Assembly (NCBI GenBank): GCA_947471745.1
Contig: CANJKZ010000092.1
Span: 1,674,001 to 1,738,000, forward strand
DNA length: 64,000 bases
Direction: 5' to 3'
From: Closterium sp. Naga37s-1
Lineage: Eukaryota; Streptophyta; Zygnematophyceae; Desmidiales; Closteriaceae
Part shown: in pieces, positions 20,301 through 30,900 of the stretch
Layout: each line of letters starts with the position of its first letter
Numbering within the stretch: the stretch's first letter is position 1
Notes under the pieces: generated by a model
What the model saw: only the letters and a program-made list of their open reading frames with translations
The model's database searches: none
Told to the model about the DNA's origin: nothing
Position numbers and translations under genes: made by a program

Positions 20301-23300
20301 GCCTTGTACATCGCCAGGCGTGCGCGCGGCGCCGCACCCGTCGCGTTGCCCAATGACTGGCTGCCACGCATGATGGGGATGTTCCTGTTGCCCGCTGCGG
20401 CTCTGTTACAAGGGAGAGAGGAGCAGGGAGAGGAGCGGAAAAGTTGAAGGTAAGGGGGTTGGACTCGGATGCAATTTGACATAAGAACATGAATAGAGGA
20501 AACCGAAAAAACAAAAACAAACAAGCGAACAAGGGGGTTGTGGAGAGGGGTGAGGGGAAGGAGGTGCGGGAGAGGAGGGAAAGTTGGAAACCAAGTACTT
20601 ATAAACAAGGGCGACTAAGCAAGTTGGAAACGAGCGGGGCGGTGCGAGGGGAAACTCACCCTGCACACCAGGTGCCGTGGCCAGTACCGTCGCGAGGTGA
20701 CTGGAACTCGTTCATCCAATCAATTTGCGAATTCACGTCTGTTGGGTCTTGTTCGCTCAGCAGCCCGTCGACATACCACTGCGCACCGATGAGCTTCGAA
20801 TTGCACGGCGGAAAATCGTCCGTCGCATTGCACCCGCCCTTCCACGTCTTTGGTGGCGCTCCGTAAGGATTCACGGGATCCTGAGGAACATATAAACAAA
20901 CAAACAAACAAACATCAGGCGTGGCAATATGGAATAGGGGCACTTGCCGGGAACAGGTAGGCAATGAGCTGAGTGACAGCCAGAGAAGCGGCTGGAGAAA
21001 CGCAAGGGATATAGAAGCCAACCAACTGTATCAGACTAGCTCGAGAACTCGGCTGACGAATCTGAGGCACAGGATTCAAGGAATGACTTTAGAGGACAAG
21101 GCGTACGTCATTGCAATAATAATTCCTACGTCAGCACGAAAATGGTGCTTACGTCAGCAAACGAGGGATGCTCCGGCCAGATGCCCGTGTCAACGATGCC
21201 GATGACGATCCCCTCGCCAGCGTGCTCCGGGCCGCCGACGAATGGCCACGTGCCACCTGGCATGTTGAGGAAATCCATGGCGCTGCTCGTGAACCCCGTC
21301 ACTAAGCCGGGCCGCCGAATGTCCTCCACCGTCGGATCGCTCTGCAGGCGCTCGACCTCGGACGGCGATAGGCGCGCGGTGAACGAGTTGGTGACGTACG
21401 TGTAGCTGTTGGCGCGGCACGCGCGGCACGGATCAAGGGGAGGGGGAGAGTTGGAGAAGGGGGGGAAAGGAAGAGACGGGGGGAGGGGGGGAAGAGAAAT
21501 GGGAGAAGGGAAAGAGGGATCTTAAGCGGTCGTACTCGGGGGATGAAAAGAGCATGCGCTTGTTCGTCCCTAGGCTACTTCCGCGTATCGACTCCGTCCC
21601 CGCCTCCCCAAACACCTTCCTGTCATGCCCTTCCCTCCTTCCCGCTCTGCCATCCGCCGCCTGCGCCAGGCCGTCTGCTGCACCTGTGCGGACGGCACGG
21701 CTCACCGAAGCACGATCGGCGACGCCCGCGTCTGTCATCTGCCGGCTGCCGTCGCCTGCTGAGAATCATCGGCGCGCAGCAGGCTCACGTGTACACGACC
21801 TGCGACGAGGTGGTATCCGCCTTCGGCACGGCGCGCAGCAGGGAGCTATCAGCGCGCAGCAGGCTCACCTGTGCACGATCTGCGATGAGCTGATATCCGC
21901 CTTTTGCACGGCGCTCTTGTGCCGCTTCTTGAGAAAGCTCACGAAATTCTTCACCAGCGGCGACCGCGCGTTGAATCGCACGCGGTTTCGCAGCTTTCGC
22001 AGCAGCCCGTTGCGCGACAGCCCGCTCATCATCGCGCTCGCGGCGCCCATCAGCGACTTGGCGAGCGCCTGCGTGGCCTCCGCGATTGGCGGCGGCGCTG
22101 TCGCGTCGAAGCCCGCGATACCACCCTCGTAGGAGAGAACCGGCGGCGCGTCGTTCATTCTGACGACATAAAGTTTCCGGCCGTCATTTTCTGGTGGAGG
22201 CAGGCAAGGAGGGAACAGGCGAAAAAGCGAAGGAAAAGCGAAGGCAAGTGTGAGGGTACAAGTGCCGGATAACCTACGAGCGTCGAGGTCCGGAGGAAGA
22301 GAAGAAAGGGCACAGAGATGAGAGAGCGAGAGAGAAGGGCGGTGGGGAAAGGGAAGGGGTGCGAGGGAATAAACGGGGACGAAAAGACGAGACGCGGTGA
22401 GGGAGGGAACAGGCGGGCGCAGGGAGAGGAGGGACGGAGGCCGGAAAAGTGTGGACGCTGTGGAAAGCGGTGGAGCCTCGTCTACTGTAGAGATCTGTTG
22501 GTCTGTGAACTAGCGAGCACGCTCTAGTCCTCTCGTCGCATCCGTCCGGCGATGGTGGCGCGACGGATCTCGGAAGAGAATACGAAAAGGACGACGGGCG
22601 GCGAGGGGGAAGGAGGCGAGCGAGCGGGTAACTACGACGAGTCCCCTCCACCACTACCCTACAGTGCACTGACTACGGGCTACGAGCTATGTAAGACTCG
22701 CCTCCCCACCAACAAGGCTCTCCAGCACCGACTGCCCCGTCTGCGTGTCGCGTTGCCTGTTGCTGAAGGACAGCGTCACCCCTGGCAGCGCCGTGAAACC
22801 CACCACTGAAAGGCGCCTCGTGTTCGCAGACTCGCGACCGATTCGTAACCCGTTCCCGACTACGAATCCGTTCCTCCGCGTGCATTCCCTGCCTCGCGCA
22901 CCGCCTGCCTACGCTCTCCGTCTCCCTGCCTACAGACGAGCGCTAGCCCACCGGGTGAACTAGAGAACACTCCGAATCTACGGAGAACCATAACGTCTGC
23001 ACGAAATTGGTGACAGGGTAACCAGCGTAGTCTTCGCGGAGTGCTCGTCGCGATTACGTGCTGAACCATGCGACTAGCAGAAGCGGCTACCCTGTGGAGC
23101 CCCGACGCGTGCCCCGAACCGCGGAAATTCCCCTCGTCGCGGCTCCGACGTGACGCCTTTAGAAAAAAACGGCCGGTTTACCGGCACGGCCGTGAAATGC
23201 GCTTTTCGATGTGTCGACGGGGCTTGCTCGAAGGATGAGGACAGGGATTTGGAGATGATTTCCGGAGGAAAGAGAGTGAGCGGTGGAAAGGGGTGGGTTG

Positions 23301-23391
23301 GGGTGCGGGTGGGGGAAAGCGACGAACCTGCGCGGGTGAGGGAGAGGAGCACGAGCAGCAGGCAAGTGCGCACAAACCACGGAGGGCCCAT
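17306..23391 (-). CDS. Secreted subtilisin-like serine protease (plant subtilase, SBT2-like), eight exons
   Basis: Exons in order on the minus strand: 23391-23328, 22190-21869, 21405-21153, 20880-20660, 20402-20144, 19826-19557, 18885-18632, 18221-17306. All are GT-AG with matching phases and give 852 residues, normal for a plant subtilase. Signal peptide 1-21 ([21 protein letters not shown]), then an I9 propeptide (starting [15 protein letters not shown]). The peptidase S8 domain has Asp201 ([11 protein letters not shown]), His281 ([10 protein letters not shown]), oxyanion Asn near 384 (QAAGNNG) and Ser624 (GTSMATP). A PA domain ([18 protein letters not shown]) is inserted, and an Fn3-like C-terminus follows. 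It would mature in the secretory pathway and cleave proteins at the wall or outside. Several introns carry copies of exon edges. The family is sure; the SBT2 subclass is inferred from the propeptide and PA layout. Confidence 0.9.
18477..18590 (-). repeat. Copy of protease exon 7 end with acceptor and donor
   Basis: On the minus strand an acceptor TTTCCTTTCAG precedes an open stretch reading [20 protein letters not shown] and then [10 protein letters not shown], ending at a GTGAGT donor. It mirrors the 3' half of exon 7 (18885-18632). It looks like a possible alternative or pseudo exon in intron 7. Confidence 0.85.
18950..19188 (-). repeat. Two copies of protease exon 7 start
   Basis: One copy starts at 19188 (CCTACCAG, then [17 protein letters not shown] and a stop soon after). 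The other starts at 19064 (CCCGCCAG, then [19 protein letters not shown] and [10 protein letters not shown]). Both keep an acceptor and most of the protein sequence of real exon 7 (start 18885). Confidence 0.85.
19424..19480 (-). repeat. Copy of protease exon 6 end and donor
   Basis: Nearly identical to the real exon 6 end (19557-19613): GCGTGGATGTGAAGAGGCCC and GGGGCGAGAGATAGCGAA, with donor GTGACT in place of GTGAGT. Confidence 0.9.
19838..19965. repeat. GGGGAGGGAA purine minisatellite
   Basis: Tandem GGGGAGGGAAGGG-type units in intron 5 of the protease gene, next to the exon 6 acceptor. Read on the minus strand it is a long pyrimidine tract. Confidence 0.9.
20052..20100 (-). repeat. Diverged copy of protease exon 5 end
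   Basis: Plus-strand GGCAGCAGTCAGCAGTGCC and ATACGAATCAGG parallel 20146-20191 (GGCAGCATTGAGCAGCGGC, GTAAGAATCAGG), the end of exon 5. Confidence 0.7.
21771..21840 (-). repeat. Copy of protease exon 2 end and donor
   Basis: Matches 21851-21920. Shared plus-strand parts are GCGCGCAGCAGGCTCAC, then TGCGA, then TATCCGCCTT. The copy lies just downstream of the real donor (21868), inside intron 2, and has CGTGAG at the junction. Confidence 0.85.
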
Positions 23392-24695
23392 TGTCTAGCT
23401 CGGCGCGCGCCGAAGAGACGTCGAGGAAGGGTGATGTGCTGTGATCTACGGCGAGCACCGCCCGAGAGATAATCAGGAACTATGGAACACGCGCGAGGAC
23501 GCTTATAAACATGAAGTATTAGGCACGGATACGATTGATGAGGAGCTGCTAAGAGCTAGGAGCAAGAGTATTTATCAGGACTACTAGCAAGATGGTTGTG
23601 AACGATGAGGTGAGACGTGGACGTAAGCACGGGTGGAGAGGGTTGGAGGAATGGAACGAAGTGCACAAGGAATCTACTAAGTGTACTTTGAGCACCAAAT
23701 GGAACACGCGGCTAGCAAGTTAGACCGCTATGTCTAGTTGGCTAGCGGCGGCTGTAGAGATTAACGACGAGCTGAGAAACCGGCCAACTGGGCTGGACTT
23801 GAGTTCAAGTAGGGTTCCTCTCGTGTGGTACGCTAGGTGGTTGGTTGTGAGATGATGCGGCGCTTTTCTTGCGAGTGGGATGAGCATGGGATGTCATTGT
23901 GTTGTGTCGGGTCGGGTGGTGTGGTGTACGGTTTTGAGACCATTGCATGGAGGTACGAGCAGGAGGGGAAGAAGAGGGAGGAACATGCTTCTTTGCAGGG
24001 AATGGTACAGAACGATACAGCGTAAGAAGGGCAAGGGAAGGGATGGCGGTGCGGTGGAGGTGTGCATGGTTTGGTTGTTGTTCCTGTCTGGGTGCACTGT
24101 GGTGAAAGCCAAGCCGCAGGCGAATGTTCAAGATGGCCGCAAGCAGTACAGTACACTGCGGTGCGGATAGGCAGCTGCGGGAAAGGGAAGAATGGATGGA
24201 GGGGTGGTGGTGGCGGTGGGGTGGGGTCACTTCACCAGTTGCCCCTCTGCGCGGTCCATCTCGTGAACACAGGTGGATCTCCACTCAATGATGAAGGGGA
24301 ATTGGGGGGAAAAGATGCTGGCTGGCTAGTTCTGCTGGAGGAATTTAGGAAGTACGACAGCGTTAGGTACTTCGGCGAGAATCGCCAAGACGAAATCACA
24401 ACATCAAACTTCGCAAATGTGCTAAGACGAAGTTGTAGTTGGCACAATGTAACCGAACGAAGGATTGCGCGATTACCGACGAGCTGTTAGTATGATAGGT
24501 TATCTGATTCGGTTGTCGTTTTCCAAGGTCGTGGAGCACAGTCAGGTGCATGTCGAAGTATCAGGTGGTTTCAACAGATCAGTTGAGTGAGACGTTCGAA
24601 TTCGATGCCGCAATGGAACTTGATAAACCACCTACATGTTGATATAAATTATTCTTATATGAGTGACGTCGTGGAGGAAGGTAAGGTTGTGGACA
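23392..24695. other. Intergenic region, protease 5' flank
   Basis: No convincing gene on either strand. The protease promoter should be at its left end. No clear core promoter motif was identified. Confidence 0.55.
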
Positions 24696-24700
24696 ATACC

Positions 24701-25042
24701 TGTTACGAGTGCAATGGAGTGAGCGAGCGAGAAGTGCACTATCGAAGCAAGAGTACAATGAGCGAAGGCATGAGCAAAGAATATATAGCGAAACTACAGT
24801 GGTAACGGTAATGGACTGTGGTTGTCGCGCGACGGGCCTGGGACTGAGGTTGGGGAAAATGTCGAAGCGGAGGCCCAGAGCACGGGTTACCCGCCGAGCC
24901 GTGAGGTCGGGGTGCGACGTGCGAAGGCGGCGGGAGGATTGTCGATGCGAGGGCTGCGAGTGGTAACGGTGCTGACTGTGGTGCTACAGTGGTGTACGCG
25001 CTGAGCGGGGACGCGAAGTAAGGAAAATGATTTTTCCTTACA
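24701..25042 (-). repeat. 3' LTR of Gypsy element
   Basis: Plus-strand borders TGTTACGAGTGC and TTTCCTTACA. A purine tract (C-run on plus, 25043-25055) lies inside. Confidence 0.9.
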
Positions 25043-25069
25043 CTACCCCCCCCCCTAAGGAGGTCCTCC

Positions 25070-26590
25070 TTACGAAAGCGCGTGTACATCCCTGAAATTT
25101 CGGCTGCGCAGATACTCGGTGAGGACGGGGTGGTTTTTTATTCTGTCCAGGGGAACCCAGTTGTCTTCGGTGGGTGTACGGTCTTTCCAGCGGGTCAGGA
25201 ACTCGATCATTCGGGCTCCTCGAGGGTCACGAACTCTGTGGCTCAGGATTTTCTCGGGGGTGATGATTGGTTCAGTCGGCGATCGTGTCATGCTGGCTGG
25301 GCGATTGCGTGGCAGTTGGCTCGTGGACGGGACGTAAGGGCGAAGCAGGCTGACGTGGAATGAGGGGCTGACGTACTAATCAGCAGGGAGGAGGAGGTGG
25401 GCGGTGACGGGCGTAATCATGTGGCTTATGCGGAATGGCCCGCAGTATCGGGGGCGGAGTTTTGGGGTGATGGGCAGTCGGAGGTTCCGAGTGTCAAGTA
25501 AAACTAGGTCGTCGGGCTGGTAAGTGACAGGTCTGCGGTGGCGGTCGGCGTTACGTTTAGCGATGATGTTGGATTTTTTTATTGCGTCTGCTGCCCGGGT
25601 CCGTGCTGCTTGTAATATTTCGGCGAACTGTTGTGCTCGTGGCACTGGGTTGTCGGGATTCGGGGTCATGGGTAGTGTCGGGTCTTGTCCGTAGTTTAGG
25701 TAAAATGGTGACTGTTGGGTCGTGGCGGATGGCGAGTTGTTGTACGCGAATTCGATGAGTGGCAGTTGCTGTTCCCATGTGGTCGGGTCTTCGCACGTGG
25801 CCCGGATGAGTTGTTCCATGGTCTGTTTTGTCCGTTCTGTCTGTCCGTCGGTTTCGGGGTGGTATGATGAACTGAACTGTAATCGCGTGCCAAACTGCTG
25901 CCACAGGTTTCGCCAGAAGTTGCTGGTGAATTTCGTGTCGCGGTCGCTGATGATCGCTGCTGGTATCCCGTGTAATCGAACGATGGTGGCGATGAAGAGG
26001 CGAGCTGTTTCTTCGGCTGTGATTGATTTCTTGCATGCTGCGAAGTGTGCCATTTTCGTCAGTCGATCGACGACGACCAAGATCGCGTCGTTCCCACTTG
26101 CTCCAGCCGGTAACCCCGTGACGAAGCCCATCGTCACCTGCTGCCAAGCACGCTCTGGGGGTGGTATCGGCTGCAATTGTCCCGCCGGCCGCTGTCGTGA
26201 TGATTTCATGAGCTTGCAAGTGGGACACGATGCCACGTGTCGTTGTACGTCGGTCAACATTTCGGGCCAGTAATAATACCGCTGCAGCTGCTGCCGTGTT
26301 TTCTCTACCCCGAAATGCCCCGAGGTAACTCCGTTGTGTGCCTCCTGTAACAGTAATTCTCGTAGCAGTGTATACCCAGGCACCAAAATGCGGTCGGTCC
26401 CGGTTTTTACGTAATAGACTCCCTTTGCTGCTGCGAACTGCTGCGAATTTCCTCCTGTAAAGAATGGATCCGTTTGGTACCCGTGGGTAAATAGGCCTGT
26501 CAGTAGTGGGCTTGTCTGGGCGAGTAGTATTGCGTGGATCTGGGCAGTGGGGCGGGTCAGTGCGTCGGCGATGTTCGAGGCTCATTTTTT
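25070..26590 (-). pseudogene. Gypsy RNase H tail, integrase and chromodomain (broken)
   Basis: After the stops at the RNase H end the frame resumes with SNIADALTR. The integrase zinc region has the HHCC pattern (HNGVTSGHFG, CPTC). The core has D in ISDRDTKF and E in HPETDGQTERTK, but the first catalytic Asp, normally in MDFVTGLP, reads Gly (MGFVTGLP). The integrase frame stops at 25376 (TAG where Trp is expected), then continues in the same frame into a chromodomain (EKILSHRVRD, FLTRWKD, NWVPL) that would direct insertion to marked chromatin. With these changes the integrase is very probably inactive. Confidence 0.9.
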
Positions 26591-27630
26591 TTAAGTGACC
26601 GTGTAGTGAAAGTTGGACTCGAGAAAATCGAGCCAGCGAATCTGTCGTGGATTGAGGTGTGGCTGTGCGCGGAGATACTGTAGTGATTTATGGTCTGTCC
26701 GTACTGTCACGTCTGCGCCGGTCAAGTAACAGCGCCACACTTTGAACGCGTGCATGATCGCAAGCATTTCGCGGTCGTGTATCGGGTAATTTTTTTCGGG
26801 CGGATGCAGTTTTCGTGACTCGTATGCGATAGGCTGTAGGCCGTTGCCGAAGTCCTGTAGCAGTACGGCTCCGATGGCGATGTCGCTTGCGTCGGTAACT
26901 ATTTCGAATGGGCGGTGTGGGTCGGCGATGCGCAGGACGGGCGGTGAATAGAGAACATTTTTCAGGGCAGAGAAGGCAGCATGCTCTTTCTCCCCCCACG
27001 TAAAAGCGACCCCCTTCCGTAACAAGTCCGTCAGTGGCGCAGTTAACCGTGCCATGTCGGGGACGAACCGACGCACGTAGTTTACGAACCCCAAAAATCT
27101 CTGTAGTTCCGTGATATTTGTCGGGGGGTGCCAGGCTTTCACCGTGTCTAACTTATTTGGGTCAATTTCGACCCCAGCCTCCGAAATAACGTGCCCCAAA
27201 AACTCCAGCCGGTCCTGAAAAAACTCGCACTTGGAACCCTTTGTCAGTAGCCGATGCTCGTCTAAAATCTTAAACACTGCTTCCAGGTCTGCTAAGTGCT
27301 GCTGCTTGTCGCGACTGTAGACGAGGATGTCGTCGAGGTAAACTATCACGCATTTATCTAAAAGTGGCCTAAATGCTTCGTTCATGGTCATCTGAAATGT
27401 CGCTGGTGCGTTGGTCAGCCCGAATGGCATCACGGTGTACTCGAACGACCCGTACCTAGTCCAGAAAGCGGTTTTGGCGCAGTCCGATGGTTCGACCCGA
27501 ATCTGATGGTAACTGCCCCGTAAGTCTATTTTCAAAAAAACCCGTGCTGTTCGCAGTTGGTCGATCAGTTCGTCGGCGCGTGGAATGGGGTACCGTAACT
27601 TGACTGTTACCCTGTTGAGCGCTCGGTAAT
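26591..27630 (-). pseudogene. Gypsy RT (C-terminal part) and RNase H
   Basis: Reads DYRALNR, KIDLRGSYHQIRV, TAFWTRYGSFEYTVMPFGLT and the catalytic YLDDILVYSRD, then the RNase H-like part (VTDASDIAIGAVL, IHDREMLAI, RTDHKSLQY). It ends at TAA followed two codons later by TGA in an A-run (about 26580-26593), after which the same frame continues. Its N-terminal partner lies 7 kb away at 34683 onward because Copia-A2 inserted between MCI and DYRAL. Confidence 0.92.
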
Positions 27631-27635
27631 CGATG

Positions 27636-27765
27636 TGTCTGAATGAACAAGAGTGATTGCACTAGGAAAGTGTTGGGTACAAGTAGGAAACCCTAAACTT
27701 ACTGTACCCCATAATAACTACCCCACTACAGCCTAAACAAACTGTAGCAGATATAACATTTGACA
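27636..27765 (-). repeat. 3' LTR of Copia-A2
   Basis: Plus-strand TGTCTGAATGAACAAG to ACATTTGACA. Matches 34553-34682 except for a few bases. Confidence 0.9.
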
Positions 27766-27973
27766 CACCCCCATAGGCAAAGTGGGGGAGAGCAAGGGGT
27801 CACAAGACCAGTCAAGAAAGGCAAAGCAAGCTCAGGGTGGATCACAACGTCACCACACACTCTGAGCACAAGCAAAGGGCCACAAGGCCAGTTCACATGC
27901 AGAGGCATATATGCAACACAAACAGCACAGTGACCTCTACCTAGCAAAGCAAGCGTGTAGGTATATATATAGA

Positions 27974-30900
27974 TCACAGTACAAGCCCTAGCATAGTGCC
28001 AAAACGCTGATGATCACCAGACTGAAGTGCCTTGGTGAATATATCAGCAGTGTTGGCCTGAGTGGCCACGTAACGCAGACGAAGCTGACCACGCTGCTGC
28101 AACTCTCGAGCCAGGAAGTAACGCAGAGCGATGTGCTTCGTTCTGTGCTCCAGTCTGTGCTCCTCACACAAGGCAATGGTAGCCTTGTTGTCGACGTACA
28201 GCACTGGAGGAGAACGAGGCCGCTCTCCCAAGTCAGTCAGCAGGTAGGTGAGCCAACGTAACTCCTGTGCAGCCATGGCTGTGGCGTAGATCTCAGCCTC
28301 ACAACTGGAGCTGAGAACTGAAGACGAGCGTGTAGAACGCCAAGAAACTGAACCAGAGCCAAGGCTGAAGGTGTAACCCTGTGACGACCGCTGTGTAGCC
28401 TGATCGTCAACCCAAGAAGCGTCTGAGTGCCCAGTGAGAACAACTGAACTCCTCCCTCCAAGCACGAGCCCCATGCCTGATGTAATGCACAAGTAACGCA
28501 GTACCCTCTTAGAAGCATCCATGTGCACCTTTCGGTGCCGACCAGGAGCCACGTAGCGAGCCAGAAGGCCAAGAGGGTACGCGAGGTCAGGACGAGTGCA
28601 AGTCATCAGGTACATGAGGCAGCCAACTAGCTCTGGGTAAGGACCACTCGGCTCTACGGACTCGTCCGAAGGTGGAGCTGAGAGCGAGTGACCTGTAGCC
28701 AGAGGAGTGGCCTGTGCCGAGGACCAGGTGAAGCCGAAGCGCTGAAGGACCTGCTGCACCATGTGTGACTGAGTCGGTGTGATTGGTGCGGCGTGCTCTG
28801 TCCCGGGTGATCTGCAAACCAAGGTAGCTGCGCAATTCACCCAGGTCTGTGCACGTGTGTCTCTTCTGCAGCTCCGACTTCACCAGGGCGAGAACCTCAG
28901 TGTCAGCAGTGGCAAAGACCAAGTTGTCGACGTACACGAGGATGTAGAACGGCGGCAGCGAAGTGTCGGTGCGCAGAAACAGCGACGGGTCAGCATTAGA
29001 AGGCGCGAACCCAAGAGCCGCAAGTGTAGTCCTCAGTGTGTCGTGCCACTCACGTGGCGCCTGGCGGAGACCGTAGACCGGCCGCCGGAGGCTCCACTGG
29101 GTACCAGGAGGGAACGACCCAGTGAAGCCAGGAGGGCGGCGCAACCAGATCTCCTCGTGCAGGCTGCCCTGTAAGAAAGCTGTGCTGAAGTCAAGAGAGT
29201 GAAGCTCGTAGTCACGCTGAGCGGCAACGTGCAGTAGCACCCGAAGAGTGGTCATCTTCGGGGTGGGGGAGAAGGTCTGGAAGAAGTCTACTCCCTCTCG
29301 CTGACTGAAGCCTCGAGCAACGTAACGAGCATTGAAGACAGGCGGAGAACCTGGCGGCTGCTTCACCCTGAAAATCCACATGCCACTGACGATGTTCGCC
29401 CCAGGAGGGGGAACCTCGTCGACGTAAGTGCCAGTGGACTTCCAGGATGCCATCTCTGCATCCATGGCTGACTGCCACTGAGAGGAGTACTCACCCGCGA
29501 TCGCCTCAGCGTAAGAGCGCGGGGTCGGGATGTCTGGTGCATCCGGGTCTCCCTCAGGTGCAATCAGCATGGACAGAAGATGAGGTACAGCAGCGGCAAA
29601 GCACTCAAACTCCTCCTGCCTGTCCTCAAGGACGTCCGTGCCAAGAGCACACTCACCCCCGACGGACGGAGGACAGACAGACTCAGACTCAGCAACAAGA
29701 CTAGCAGCGTAGTCTAGACGACTGTGAGCAGCAAGGTCGACAAGCTCAGCAACTAAGGCAGACGCAGCAGCTGACTCAAAGGAAGGGTCAGTGACAGCAG
29801 TGGCCAGGAGACGCGTGACAGTAGGACTAGCAGCACGAAGAGAGTCAGACTCCGGGTCAGCAAGGGCAGGAAGAGACGACGCAGGAGGAGAAGGCAGAGG
29901 GACACGCTGTGGAGCAGTAGAAAGACAAAGCGTCATCTAGTGAGTGCCTGGGACAGCAGGAGGACGCTGACGCGGGACACGACGACCATTGCGAGCAGCA
30001 CGAACAGGTGATGCAGAACGAGACTCAGGCGACACAGGACGAGACGCAGGCTCACGACGCTCCGTAAGACCTCCTGTCGGACCAGTGTAGGGAGAAGGAC
30101 CAGGAAGTGGCGAGGCAGGTTGTAACTGTGACTGCGACTGGACAGGCGGAGGACACTCTAAGGAGGGAGCAGGACAAGGAGGAGGCGACTGACCAAGAAC
30201 CTGCTGAAGGAGCGGAACGAAGTACGGCCGCGGCCGTGGAGTGCCCCCAGAATCAGCAGAGACAGCACTAGAACCCCCAGCAGAAGCTCCAACTCCTGCA
30301 GCACCACCAGCAGCTCCAGAAGTGTCAACTCCAGTACCATCAGTAGCACCAGCTCCAGCCGCACCGTCGGCTCCAGCACCTGTAGGAGGACGAGCGTCAG
30401 TACCTCCAGCTCCAGCCCCTGCAGCACCACCAGCCCCAGTACCAGTAGCACCTCCAGTTCCAGCAGCTCCAGTACCGCCAGTACGAGCACCTCCAGGACC
30501 AGTGGCTCCAGCACCTCTAGCGCCAACCCCAGGGTCAGCAGCTACACCAACTCCAGTAGGCCCAGCGCCCTCAGCTCCAGCTCCAGTAGCACCTCCAGCG
30601 CCCACAGCACCACTGCGGCGGCGACAGTACCGAGAGTACCACTCACGCAGCTACTGGAAAGAGAGAGCGCCCCCAGGCGCAGTACCCCCAGGCTCAGGAC
30701 CTCCAGGCTCAGCACCCCCAGGCACAGCACCCCCAGGCTCAGCACCCGCAGTCTCCGCACCCCCAGGCTCAGCACCCCCAGTCTCCGCACCCCCAGGCTC
30801 AGCACCCCCAGTCTCAGTACCCCCAGACCCAGCACCACCAGGCTCAGCACGCTCAGTACCTCGCGCAGGGCCAGAGTCGACAGCTACCTCGACACGCTCG

